Source of the DNA: an uncultured Oscillospiraceae bacterium
GTDB taxonomy: Bacteria > Bacillota > Clostridia > Oscillospirales > Oscillospiraceae
Assembly: GCA_934635545.1 (NCBI GenBank)
Contig: CAKTZN010000056.1
Location: 1 to 10,616, forward strand
Reading direction: 5' to 3'
DNA length: 10,616 nt
Below the pieces are notes generated by a model. That model was not told the origin of the DNA and did not search any database. It saw only the letters and a program-made list of their open reading frames with translations. Of this stretch, positions 1-7,050 are shown one piece after another (positions within the stretch are counted from its first letter, which is position 1; the number at the start of each line of letters is the position of its first letter). The translations under genes were made by a program, and so were the position numbers.

Positions 1-2
1 TG

Positions 3-371
3 GTGTGGTTCTGGGACGCGGACACCGAGAGCTATGTGTTCCAGCCGGAGGAATCCCAGGTGTCGGACTTCGCTGACGAGGGCGCCGATCACCTGGGCTT
101 TGAGGGCACCTGGTATCTGGATGGCGACGAGACGGAGGACAGCGTGATCATCATCGGCGTTGTCGGCGACTGGGTGCTGTATGACCAGCAGGGCGACACC
201 CGTACCGCCATCGACAGCGGTCTGCTCCGCGTGGTGGATGAGGCGCAGGGGCACTTCGCCGCCGATTCCGAGCAGTTTGACGATGTCTCCTACCTCATTG
301 CGACAGCCGGTGAAAACGGTATGTACTGGGGCGTTACCGGCGACTACGATTACTACGAGCGCCTGGACTGA
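3..371 (+). CDS. 3' end of an acidic, probably secreted or lipoprotein-like protein (partial)
   Basis: The reading frame is already open at the window edge, so the GTG at position 3 is probably internal and the true start lies upstream. The visible 122 residues are very acidic and rich in Trp, Tyr and Gly, with alternating hydrophobic strands (for example VIIIGVVGDWVLYD at about 48-61), as expected of an all-beta extracytoplasmic domain. I recognise no family. It lies 22 nt before the lipoprotein gene, in the same orientation. Both proteins contain short segments of the type 'W-x(3-7)-D/G...' followed by a beta strand, so they may be diverged relatives; this is inference. The missing N-terminus would show whether it is also a lipoprotein. 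Confidence 0.7.
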   Translation: MWFWDADTESYVFQPEESQVSDFADEGADHLGFEGTWYLDGDETEDSVIIIGVVGDWVLYDQQGDTRTAIDSGLLRVVDEAQGHFAADSEQFDDVSYLIATAGENGMYWGVTGDYDYYERLD

Positions 372-393
372 CCGGCGTGGAAAGGGGCAAGCC

Positions 394-1329
394 ATGAAGA
401 AGAATTGCCTGACCCTTTTGCTGGCCCTGCTGCTGGCCCTGAGCCTGACCGCCTGCGGCAGCGGCGGCGATACTTACAACGATTCCAATGACCCGGTCAA
501 CGCATGGGAGGTGCTGGCCGATGAGGATCTCACCGACGATGTCACCGCCTGGCAGGGCGACGACGGCAGCCAACTGCTGCTGGACATTTCCACCAGCAGC
601 TATACCTTCCGCACCTGGTATGGTCGGGTCGGAACGGGCAGCCTGTTCCGGGATGAGCACGGTCTGGGCCTCCAATACAGCGAGATCGACTCCGACCGGT
701 ACTACTATCTGGTGAAGGAAGGCTGCGGCTTTACCGTGCGCCATGAGGGTGCCGGTGAGGGCAGCAGCTACGGCGAGATCAACGACCTGCACTTCGAGCC
801 GTCTCAGGGCGAGATAGCCCCCTATGACATCAGCCTGCTGGACGGCGTGTGGCAGAATGCCCTGGGCGAGACCTTCGCCTTCGACACCGGCCGGATGCGG
901 GTCATCGAGTGCTTTACCGACCGCACCATGAGCAGCGGCCCGCTGTATGAGAGCACCAATGGACGCGGCCCCTATGTGACCGGCCCCGAGATCCTCTACC
1001 CCTGCCTCAGCGCTGACGGCAACGCCTTTGTGCTGTTTTCCGACGGCAACGCGCCACGGGAACAGGACGCCGAAAGCACCGGCGTATTCTACCGCAATGG
1101 CGACATGGCGGCATATGCCGACCCGGAAAACGCCGGGTTCGAGGAATCGGACGGCAGGCTGTGGTACTATGACGGCGTCAGCTACTTCGCATTGCCGGAT
1201 GGCTATACGCTGGGCGAGGACGGCATGGCCTATGACGCATACGGCAGGCCCTTCGCCCCCGAATGGCCGGAGGAGCTGTATGATCCCGCGGCGGCCTGGG
1301 GCGAGAACTGGCTGGAGGAAAACTGGTAA
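394..1329 (+). CDS. Lipoprotein of unknown function, 311 aa
   Basis: The protein begins with a lipoprotein signal: two Lys, a Leu/Ala-rich core and the lipobox LTAC, with Cys21 followed by a Gly/Ser linker. The mature protein should therefore be attached to the outer face of the membrane by a lipid on Cys21. I chose the ATG at 394 because it gives this signal and has a GGGG-type ribosome site about 8 nt upstream; a longer in-frame extension to 160 overlaps the preceding gene and is not credible. The rest is acidic and aromatic-rich, with two similar-looking halves (about 45-115 and 148-265) that may be repeated beta domains. It ends in an acidic, Trp-rich tail. Thirteen bases separate it from the next gene, so co-expression with the DUF3137-like membrane proteins is likely. 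No specific ligand or enzyme activity can be assigned. Confidence 0.82.
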   Translation: MKKNCLTLLLALLLALSLTACGSGGDTYNDSNDPVNAWEVLADEDLTDDVTAWQGDDGSQLLLDISTSSYTFRTWYGRVGTGSLFRDEHGLGLQYSEIDSDRYYYLVKEGCGFTVRHEGAGEGSSYGEINDLHFEPSQGEIAPYDISLLDGVWQNALGETFAFDTGRMRVIECFTDRTMSSGPLYESTNGRGPYVTGPEILYPCLSADGNAFVLFSDGNAPREQDAESTGVFYRNGDMAAYADPENAGFEESDGRLWYYDGVSYFALPDGYTLGEDGMAYDAYGRPFAPEWPEELYDPAAAWGENWLEENW

Positions 1330-1342
1330 GGAGAATACCAAT

Positions 1343-2287
1343 ATGAAGAAAGAGAAAGAACCCGCCGTCGGCATGGAAAAGATGACCGACGCGGAGCTGT
1401 CAAAAAAGCTGGGAAGCTATCAGAGAACGGAGAGCATCGGCATATTGCTGGGTGTCATTCTGGTGGTCGCCGGGTGCATCACGATGTTTATACGGCGTGA
1501 CCCTCTTCTGATCTGCGCGATGGTGTTCCCCGGTGTGGCGCTGTTCCTGCTGGTGGCAAAGCCCGCCCAGAAGAAGAAAAAGGCACTGATGCAGCAGCAG
1601 TTGGGCGGCTTCTTCCGCACGGAGCTGACAAAAGCCTTCGGCCCGGAGCCGGAGCCGGCCACGCTGCCCATCGACTGGGGGTACCTGGCGGCGGCAAAGC
1701 TGTCGAATGATCCCTTTACGGAATGCACCTTGACAGACTTCCACGAGGGCGAGCATAAGGGCCTGCGGTTCTCCGCGGCCAATGTGGAGCTGCGCCGCAC
1801 GGTGGAGGAAAAATCCGGCCCCGACAACGACAACTGGATGACCCGGACCGAGACGCTGTTCCACGGCATCGTGGTCCGCTGCAAGGACATCTGTGACCCG
1901 GCGCTGGACATCACACTGAACGACATGTTCCAGGAGCGGAAGAAAGACGACATCACCGACCCCGCCGCCTTCCGGAAGCACTTTGCCGCCCATACGGCGG
2001 ATGGCCGGGAGGTGGACGATCAGGTCACGCCGCAGCTCCGTGAGCTGGTAAAGAAGCTGGAGACTACCTCCCGCACCTCCAAGCTGTGCGGTCTTATCCT
2101 CCGTGACGGCGATCTGGCGCTGGCCCTGAACACCCGGTATGTGTTCGCAGGCGTTCCGGAGGAACTGGATCTGCGGGATATCGACGGCATCCGCAAGTGG
2201 TTCACCGCCTCGCTGAACGGCATGGCCAATCTGCTGGATCTGCTGATGGAAAGCCCTGTTTTGAACCGTGCGGACGCAAAGGAGTAA
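1343..2287 (+). CDS. DUF3137-like membrane-anchored protein, 314 aa (first copy)
   Basis: A charged N-terminus is followed by two closely spaced membrane helices (about 31-50 and 54-72) and a Lys run at 77-80, suggesting that the large C-terminal domain is cytoplasmic. That domain resembles DUF3137: an 'F..C.LTDFHEGEHKGLRF...VELRRT' segment (125-153), a TLFHGIVV strand (171-178), a charged stretch with 'DPAAFRKHFAAHT' (206-218) and a C-terminal 'DLALALNTRYVF' strand pair (257-268). The family has no established biochemical role that I can state. GAGAATACCA precedes the ATG at 1343, which fits the domain boundaries; an upstream in-frame extension overlaps the lipoprotein gene. Only 3 nt separate its stop from the second copy, so the two are probably translated together and may form a heteromer. 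Confidence 0.8.
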   Translation: MKKEKEPAVGMEKMTDAELSKKLGSYQRTESIGILLGVILVVAGCITMFIRRDPLLICAMVFPGVALFLLVAKPAQKKKKALMQQQLGGFFRTELTKAFGPEPEPATLPIDWGYLAAAKLSNDPFTECTLTDFHEGEHKGLRFSAANVELRRTVEEKSGPDNDNWMTRTETLFHGIVVRCKDICDPALDITLNDMFQERKKDDITDPAAFRKHFAAHTADGREVDDQVTPQLRELVKKLETTSRTSKLCGLILRDGDLALALNTRYVFAGVPEELDLRDIDGIRKWFTASLNGMANLLDLLMESPVLNRADAKE

Positions 2288-2290
2288 ACG

Positions 2291-3166
2291 ATGGAAGAAC
2301 AGAAAAACAAGCTGACAGACCGTCAGCTCACCAAAGAGATGCAAAAGGGCAAGCGCGGTGGCGCAGGCGGCAAGCTGCTGATCGGCCTGGGTGCCATCGT
2401 GGTGCTGATCGGCATCGTTATGAACGGCTCGATACCAATAGTCATCGTGGGCGTGCTGATCGCCGGTCTGGGCGAATGGCTGAAAAGCAAGAGCAAAGGT
2501 ACCGCTGACCGGCAGGTATATGACACCATCGTGCCGGACGTGGTCAACGCCGTCTTTGATAATGTGCAGATGGAGCCCACTCCTCACCTGCTGGACGCCA
2601 AGGACACCAACATTCCCCTGCCCGACCACACCCATTGCAGCGGCAGCGGTTATGTCCGGGGAACGTATCAGGGCCTGACAACGGAGCTGTGCACCGTCCG
2701 GCTGACGGATGTCAAGGAGTTCCAGCGGGAGGAGACCGGCCTGTGGGAAAAAAATGCGCAGGAGGTCTATGCCGGGCAGTGGATGCTGTGTGAGCTGGGC
2801 CGGGAATTCCCCACATGGCTGACCATCTGGCCCCGGGGCAAGCTGGATAAGCTGTTCAACTCCCGCACCATCAAGACGGAGAACGAGGACTTCAACAAGA
2901 AGTTCAATCTCAGCAGCGACGATGAGCAGGCGGCCCTGCGCATCCTGAACCCCAGCCGGATGGAGCGGCTCATGAAGCTGGCGGAGACCTCCGGGAAATT
3001 CGCCCTCAACCTCAATACCGACGGCAGGCTGTATATCGCCTGCCATTGTGACCGGGGCTTCTTCGATCCCGGCAAGGGCCGGGAAAAGCCGGACGCCCTG
3101 CGCCAGCGCTACACCCGTGAGCTGAAATGGTTCACCGAGGTGATCGACACCTTCCGCCCGCTGTAA
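2291..3166 (+). CDS. DUF3137-like membrane-anchored protein, 291 aa (second copy)
   Basis: This has the same architecture as its upstream neighbour: a basic N-terminus, two adjacent hydrophobic helices (about 29-44 and 47-62), then a soluble domain. The diagnostic part is at the C-terminus. An 'ENEDFNKKFNLSSDDEQ' segment (198-213) is followed by 'ILNPSRMERLMKL' (218-230) and 'FALNLNTDGRLYIA' (237-250), matching the usual DUF3137 order of 'F...F.V.S.D', 'L.P..M..L' and a strand pair. The copies differ greatly in sequence, so any duplication is old. The Shine-Dalgarno (AAGGAG) lies inside the last codons and stop of the preceding gene, which implies translational coupling. No function is established; the role in the envelope is inferred from the membrane anchors and the lipoprotein neighbour. 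Confidence 0.82.
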   Translation: MEEQKNKLTDRQLTKEMQKGKRGGAGGKLLIGLGAIVVLIGIVMNGSIPIVIVGVLIAGLGEWLKSKSKGTADRQVYDTIVPDVVNAVFDNVQMEPTPHLLDAKDTNIPLPDHTHCSGSGYVRGTYQGLTTELCTVRLTDVKEFQREETGLWEKNAQEVYAGQWMLCELGREFPTWLTIWPRGKLDKLFNSRTIKTENEDFNKKFNLSSDDEQAALRILNPSRMERLMKLAETSGKFALNLNTDGRLYIACHCDRGFFDPGKGREKPDALRQRYTRELKWFTEVIDTFRPL

Positions 3167-3179
3167 AGGAGGAAGTGCC

Positions 3180-3383
3180 ATGACTTTGGGGCTTGCTGTG
3201 GTACTGCTTCTGGCCTCTGCGGCCGGGATCGTACTGAGCGCGAAGTACCTGCGGAAAAGCCGCGCGGCCCGGATCCTATGCATCGTGGGCTGCGCTCTGA
3301 TCGCGGCGGCCTGCGCCGTGTATATCGGGCTGACGCTGCTGTTTATTGACGCGGTCAGCCATCAGCCGCCCGCAGGCGTTTGA
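3180..3383 (+). CDS. Small two-helix membrane protein, 67 aa
   Basis: A strong AAAGGAGG ribosome site begins directly after the previous stop codon and sits about 7 nt before the ATG. The product is mostly two hydrophobic helices (about 3-20 and 31-56) joined by a short basic loop (KYLRKSRAAR, about 22-31), with a short polar tail. The positive-inside rule places the loop in the cytoplasm. The good ribosome site, tight spacing and hydrophobic pattern support a real gene, the last of the operon. No family is recognised; it could be an accessory subunit for the adjacent membrane proteins, which is inference from position only. Confidence 0.72.
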   Translation: MTLGLAVVLLLASAAGIVLSAKYLRKSRAARILCIVGCALIAAACAVYIGLTLLFIDAVSHQPPAGV

Positions 3384-3454
3384 AAAAGATCGTTTACGGC
3401 ACCGACGTCGTTTTCGATTATGCGGTTTTGATGACCGACATTTTAGGCAAAAGC

Positions 3455-3483
3455 AAAAAAGCACGCTATATGCGTGCTTTTTT
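3455..3483. terminator. Strong bidirectional intrinsic terminator between convergent genes
   Basis: A perfect 12-bp stem (AAAAAAGCACGC paired with GCGTGCTTTTTT) surrounds a 5-nt TATAT loop. The A-tract and T-tract flank a GC-rich core, so it can terminate in both directions. It lies 72 nt after the small membrane protein and 73 nt after the end of the minus-strand gene 3556-4125, as expected for a shared terminator of convergent transcripts. Confidence 0.88.
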
Positions 3484-3555
3484 GCGCTTTATAGGGGTAC
3501 ATTTCGGTACATTACGGCGCTTTATGAAGTACATTAACGGGCTTGATCGGTGCAT

Positions 3556-4125
3556 TTACCGCTCAAAAGCCACCGTATAGGAGCCCAGGACCTGCTCACA
3601 GGGGATGGCCGCCGCGTTCTCCACGGTAAAAGCCTGCCTGGGGTAGTGATTCTTCTGTTGGGTGGGAATGGCGGGCAGCGTCTTTCCGATGCTGACGCCG
3701 TGGGCGCCGCCGTCGATATGCCAGGCGAATTCGCAGTCGCAGAACTCCTTGCTGCCGGTGATGGCCTCGGCCGGCCGCAGCGGCTCCTCCTCATCCAGGA
3801 AGAAGCAGCCGTCGTTGTCCTTCTCCGCCGGGCAGCCGCCCTGGATGCCGACGCCGGTGAAGGAGATGGTCAGCAGGCCCGTCTCGAACCGGGTCGTCTT
3901 GCCTTCTACCGCAAACGCGGCATCGTCCCAGTGGCCGATGTTCAGCCAGCCCCGCTTCCCTTCCGATTCTACTGCTGTATTGAACTCCACCCAGGCGGTC
4001 TTTCCGTCCCTGACCTCCGCGTTGATCCGCAGAACAGGCCGCAGGGACCGGAAGCCCTCCGGCAGGAGCGCCCGCAGCCGGTCCTGCTCTACGCCATAGG
4101 CCATGACAAATTGCTGTACATGCAT
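3556..4125 (-). CDS. Hypothetical protein, possibly DUF2071/acetoacetate-decarboxylase-like, 189 aa
   Basis: The start is well supported: TGGAGGAAA lies about 8 nt before the ATG, and a promoter lies a short way upstream. The N-terminus reads 'QFVMAYGVEQDRLRALLPEGFRSLRPVLRINAEV' in pieces (5-38), a pattern seen in DUF2071 and acetoacetate-decarboxylase-fold proteins, where a 'Y.V....L..LLP.G' segment precedes the first strands. The middle is beta-rich and contains a Cys-rich patch (C98, C107, C129, C131). The C-terminal 'EQVLGSYTVAFER' looks like a closing strand. I do not see the catalytic Lys context of true acetoacetate decarboxylase, so no reaction is proposed. It is the downstream one of two minus-strand genes but has its own promoter. 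Confidence 0.72.
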   Translation of the reverse strand: MHVQQFVMAYGVEQDRLRALLPEGFRSLRPVLRINAEVRDGKTAWVEFNTAVESEGKRGWLNIGHWDDAAFAVEGKTTRFETGLLTISFTGVGIQGGCPAEKDNDGCFFLDEEEPLRPAEAITGSKEFCDCEFAWHIDGGAHGVSIGKTLPAIPTQQKNHYPRQAFTVENAAAIPCEQVLGSYTVAFER

Positions 4126-4181
4126 CGCGTTTTTCCTCCACTCTCTCCCGTTTTGGCGGTTTTTCTCCGCTCTTTGTGTCT

Positions 4182-4210
4182 ATTATAGCAAGGGCTGCTC
4201 CGGGATGCAA
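4182..4210 (-). promoter_or_regulatory. Promoter for the 189-aa gene, overlapping the upstream gene's stop
   Basis: On the minus strand a TTGCAT -35 (4210-4205) is followed, after a 17-nt spacer, by a perfect TATAAT -10 (4187-4182). The -10 contains the TAA stop codon of the DUF4304-like gene (4185-4183). The ATG of the downstream gene lies about 55 nt after the predicted start site. Confidence 0.65.
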
Positions 4211-4956
4211 CCGGAAAAACCCAGCTTTTCCGCCAGTTGATCCAGATAGTCGATATGACCGTGATTGGCGGCGTACAGTGTCACAAAGCCGTCCTCCTGC
4301 GCCGTGACCTCCTGTCCGCCGCAGATCACCCGCTGCCCCTTTTTCAGGTAGACCTTTTGTCCGTTGATCAGCTCATCCCGATAGCGGTCGACGGCCATCT
4401 GATAATGCGCCCGGAACCGGGCCTGCGCCGTTTCCTCGTCGCCGAGATGACGGTAGATCAGCGCTTCATCCACCAGCGGGACGCCGCCTGTTCTGTCAAA
4501 GTTGGGATATTCCCCTCTGTGGGCAAGGATCCCCTCCCGCGTGGACAGCACATTGAATACCGGAAGCACCTTGTCGAAGATATCATGATAGATCTCTTCC
4601 TCTATCGCGTCGATATCGCCGCGAAGGTCAAAGCACTTCACCGCTTCGCCGTCTATGTCGCCAAGGCTGGAGCGGATATTGCACTCGTAATCGTGGTAGT
4701 ATTTTTTCGGCGGCTTGCCCAAAAAGAGGGCAGTTCTGTCACACTCCGGAACGCGAATTCCCACCTCGACGCACAGCAGGTAGGTCTCCTCCCGGTACGC
4801 CTGCCCGCATTGAAAACGGATGACCTGTGAAATGTCGTCCAGAAAGAAGCGGTGCAGTGTCCGGCCATACTTCCGGAAGCCCAGTTGCTTGAGGTCACGG
4901 TACAGGCTGTCCTCGATCCGGTCGATACGGAGCGATATCTCTGACTTTTCTCTCAT
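4183..4956 (-). CDS. DUF4304-like protein, 257 aa
   Basis: A GGGAGG ribosome site precedes the ATG by 7 nt. The N-terminal half follows the DUF4304 pattern: an amphipathic helix ending 'LYRDLKQLGFRKYGRTLHRF' (18-37), then 'ISQVIRFQCGQAYREETYLLCVEVGI' read in pieces (42-67), a strand pair with the conserved Gln-containing core, and a VPE turn. A charged helical segment follows at about 113-210. The last 60 residues (about 197-250) contain a 'GQKVYLKKGQRVICGGQEVTAQEDG' region that looks like a small separate beta domain and a final helix. DUF4304 has no defined activity; some members sit near toxin-immunity genes, but nothing of that kind is visible here. It is a single gene with its own promoter. 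Confidence 0.75.
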   Translation of the reverse strand: MREKSEISLRIDRIEDSLYRDLKQLGFRKYGRTLHRFFLDDISQVIRFQCGQAYREETYLLCVEVGIRVPECDRTALFLGKPPKKYYHDYECNIRSSLGDIDGEAVKCFDLRGDIDAIEEEIYHDIFDKVLPVFNVLSTREGILAHRGEYPNFDRTGGVPLVDEALIYRHLGDEETAQARFRAHYQMAVDRYRDELINGQKVYLKKGQRVICGGQEVTAQEDGFVTLYAANHGHIDYLDQLAEKLGFSGCIPEQPLL

Positions 4957-4992
4957 ACGGCAACCTCCCTTCTCAACGCTTTTCTTGCTGTC

Positions 4993-5021
4993 ATTCTAGC
5001 AAATTCGGCGGAGATCCGCAA
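4993..5021 (-). promoter_or_regulatory. Candidate promoter for the DUF4304-like gene
   Basis: A minus-strand TTGCGG (5021-5016) and TAGAAT (4998-4993) are separated by 17 nt. The -10 has five of six consensus bases and the -35 only the TTG. The ATG lies about 30 nt downstream of the predicted start point, with the Shine-Dalgarno between. Confidence 0.5.
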
Positions 5022-5046
5022 CACTGTGTTGGAGGCGCGATAGACG

Positions 5047-5086
5047 GCAAAACACCGCATGTTCCGAGGGACGTGCGGTGTTTTGC
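5047..5086. terminator. Hairpin terminator after asnB
   Basis: GCAAAACACCGCATGT pairs with ACGTGCGGTGTTTTGC around a short loop, about 16 bp with one G-T pair. The T-rich stretch lies within the 3' arm in either direction, so it is a hairpin of intrinsic-terminator type without a long free U-run. It sits about 78 nt beyond the asnB stop and just upstream of the next gene's promoter, separating two co-directional transcription units. Confidence 0.65.
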
Positions 5087-5163
5087 TGTATTTGAGGAGA
5101 GATCATGGCAATTTATCTACACGCTTGTCACGGATAGGGCCATGACAGGCGGTGCCAGCGGGG

Positions 5164-6744
5164 TTATTGGCCGCTTGCGCCGTAGTTGGACAGCACACGG
5201 GCGGAGGGATCGTTGACGTCGCAGCCCGCCCAGGACTTGTTGGGCATCCAGAAGTCCACGATCATTTCGGACTGGCCGGGATAGTACTTCTCGAAAATCT
5301 CCCGGTACAGCAGCGATTCCTTGGTGAAGGGCTGGGCGTGGGAGAAATGCTTCCGGCGCTCTTCAAACTCGGCGTCGGTATAGCAGGTCTCAGCGAAGGC
5401 CTTCAGGTGATCCACCATGGAGTGGCCCACCGCGTCGGAGAAGGCGGCCTTCTCCCGGTACAGGATATCGTGGGGTAGGTAATCCCCTTCAAAGGCGTGG
5501 CGCAGCAGGTACTTGCCCTTGCCATAGACATTGACCTTCTTGGCCGGGTCGATGGCCAGCACATAGCGGACGAAGTCCAGATCGCCGAAGGGCACGCGGG
5601 CCTCCAGGGAGTTGACGGAGATGCAGCGGTCGGCGCGGAGCACATCGTACATGTGCAGCTCGTGGACGCGCTTCTCGGCCTCCTTCTGGAATTCCTCGGG
5701 AGAGGGTGCAAAGTCGGTGTACTTATAGCCGAACAGCTCGTCGGAGATCTCGCCGGTCAGCAGCACGCGGATGTCGGTGTTCTCGTGGATCCACTTGCAC
5801 ATCAGGTACATGCCCATGCTGGCCCGGATGGTGGTGATATCGAAGGTGCCCAGCATCTTGATCACGAAATCAAGAGAGTCCAGCACCTGCTCCTTGGTCA
5901 TGATGACCTCGGTATGGTCGCTGCCGATGTAGTCGGCTACGATGCGGGCGTACTTCAGGTCGATGGCGTCCTCCCGCATACCGATGGCGAAGGTGCGGAT
6001 GGGGGTCTTGCTCTCGCGGGCGGCGATGGCGCACACCAGAGAGGAGTCCAGGCCGCCGGACAGCAGGAAGCCCACCTTTGCGTCGGCCACCAGCCGCTTC
6101 TTTACGCCGGCCACCAGCTTGTCGTGGATGTTGGCGCACACGGTCTCCAGATCATCATAGCAGAACTGCTTGACCTTGGTGATATCGTCGTAGCAGACGA
6201 ATTTGCCGTCCTTGTAGTAGTGTCCGGGAGGAAACGGCATCACCTTGCCGCACATGCCCACCAGGTTCTTGGGCTCACTGCCAAAGACGATGACGCCCTT
6301 TTTGTCATAGCCGTAATACAGCGGGCGGATGCCGATGGGGTCGCGGGCGGCGATGAACTGCTTGGTCTCTCCGTCGTAGAGGATCAGAGCATACTCCGCG
6401 TCCAGCATTCTGAACATGTCCACGCCGTATTCCTTGTACAGCGGCAGGAGCATCTCGCAATCGGAACCGCTGCGGAAGGAATAGCCCTTTTCCAGCAGCT
6501 TGGCTTTGCATTTCTCGTAGCCGTAGATCTCGCCGTTGCAGACCACATAGCTGTCGCCCAGGCGGAAGGGCTGCATCCCCTCCGGCGTCAGACCCATGAT
6601 GGCCAGACGGTGAAAGCCCAGCAGACCGTGGCCGGTATCCACGATCCGGCTGTCGTCGGGGCCGCGGGAGACGGTCTCCATGAAGCCGTCGGTAAAGGCG
6701 GCGATGTCAGTGCAGGTGTCACAATACCCAATGATCGAACACAT
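5164..6744 (-). CDS. asnB: Asparagine synthetase, glutamine-hydrolysing
   Basis: This enzyme makes asparagine from aspartate, ATP and glutamine in the cytoplasm. The N-terminal glutaminase domain (1 to about 190) has Cys2, exposed as the N-terminal nucleophile after Met removal, with the glutamine-binding elements GFHRLAI (43-49), CNGEIYGY (69-76) and GSDCE (93-97). The C-terminal synthetase domain has the PP-loop LSGGLDSS (228-235), which binds ATP pyrophosphate, and the GEISDELFGY motif (331-340) typical of AsnB. At 526 residues it is slightly shorter than E. coli AsnB (about 553), with all key residues kept, so it should be active. The start is fixed by the need for Cys at position 2 and by GGAGGG 7 nt upstream. 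It is a single-gene unit under the T-box leader; the AAC specifier independently supports asparagine synthesis as its role. Confidence 0.96.
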   Translation of the reverse strand: MCSIIGYCDTCTDIAAFTDGFMETVSRGPDDSRIVDTGHGLLGFHRLAIMGLTPEGMQPFRLGDSYVVCNGEIYGYEKCKAKLLEKGYSFRSGSDCEMLLPLYKEYGVDMFRMLDAEYALILYDGETKQFIAARDPIGIRPLYYGYDKKGVIVFGSEPKNLVGMCGKVMPFPPGHYYKDGKFVCYDDITKVKQFCYDDLETVCANIHDKLVAGVKKRLVADAKVGFLLSGGLDSSLVCAIAARESKTPIRTFAIGMREDAIDLKYARIVADYIGSDHTEVIMTKEQVLDSLDFVIKMLGTFDITTIRASMGMYLMCKWIHENTDIRVLLTGEISDELFGYKYTDFAPSPEEFQKEAEKRVHELHMYDVLRADRCISVNSLEARVPFGDLDFVRYVLAIDPAKKVNVYGKGKYLLRHAFEGDYLPHDILYREKAAFSDAVGHSMVDHLKAFAETCYTDAEFEERRKHFSHAQPFTKESLLYREIFEKYYPGQSEMIVDFWMPNKSWAGCDVNDPSARVLSNYGASGQ

Positions 6745-6789
6745 TTTGTTACCCTCCGTATATGTGAAGTCTCAGCAAATACGATAGGG
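6745..6789 (-). promoter_or_regulatory. Candidate Shine-Dalgarno sequestering stem of asnB
   Basis: The asnB ribosome site GGAGGG (6757-6752) can pair with the 3' strand of the T-box antiterminator. CGTAT (6783-6779) pairs with ATACG (6761-6757), and CCCT (6789-6786) pairs with AGGG (6755-6752), separated by a 2-by-1 internal loop; the hairpin loop is 17 nt. CCTATC cannot be in the antiterminator and in this stem at once, so the two folds exclude each other. No U-run or second GC hairpin occurs between the T-box and the ATG. Confidence 0.6.
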
Positions 6790-7020
6790 CGAGGTGCTGT
6801 GCCCCGCGGTGCCACCTATCTTTGGCCTCTTTCTACGGCTTCCATCAAAGCCTTGCCGTGATAACGGACGGCAGCTCCGGCACACCTACTAGGGGGGCTC
6901 CCCCGTTGGGATCGCGGCTCGCCGGGTGTTCTTCCCGTGAGCGCCGCCCGCATGGCTTCCACCATCCCATGCTCGCTTGTGGGCGCGTATTCACGGTACT
7001 TTTCCCGGCTCAGACGCCTT
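6779..7020 (-). ncRNA. T-box riboswitch with asparagine (AAC) specifier
   Basis: This element senses uncharged tRNA-Asn by codon-anticodon pairing and end recognition. Stem I: GCCGGG (7009-7004) pairs with CCCGGC (6926-6921). The specifier loop has AGTA on the 5' side (7000-6997) and GAA (6934-6932) then AAC-A on the 3' side, so AAC at 6930-6928 is the specifier. CCGTGA (6996-6991) pairs with TCACGG (6940-6935), GCGCC pairs with GGCGC, and a distal GCATGG/CCATGC stem carries a loop with GGTG. A CCGTTATC block and a Stem III-like GGCTT/AAGCC hairpin follow. Antiterminator: GATAGG (6820-6815), the 7-nt bulge TGGCACC (6814-6808) that pairs with the tRNA end, GCGGGG, a 7-nt loop, CCTCGC, then CCTATC (6788-6783). 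All parts are present in canonical order immediately before asnB. Confidence 0.94.
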
Positions 7021-7050
7021 TTTCGTGATGTATATGGAGGTTTTCGACGC

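Noticed and set aside
1400..3283. Long minus-strand open frame opposite the DUF3137-like genes
   Set aside because: The plus-strand frames have ribosome sites, membrane helices and family motifs; the antisense product shows none of these.
3380..3580. TTG-started 66-residue plus-strand frame after the small membrane protein
   Set aside because: It runs through the strong terminator at 3455-3483 and into the end of the convergent gene, and has no Shine-Dalgarno.
5105..5137. Ten-residue plus-strand frame (ATG GCA ATT ... TAG) with GAGGAG upstream
   Set aside because: It is tiny, has no promoter or partner gene, and lies in the 3' region of asnB; chance is the simpler explanation.
5497..6861. 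Long plus-strand open frame opposite asnB
   Set aside because: It is the antisense of asnB; its Val/Ala/His/Gln-rich sequence is typical of a shadow frame, and it runs into the T-box.
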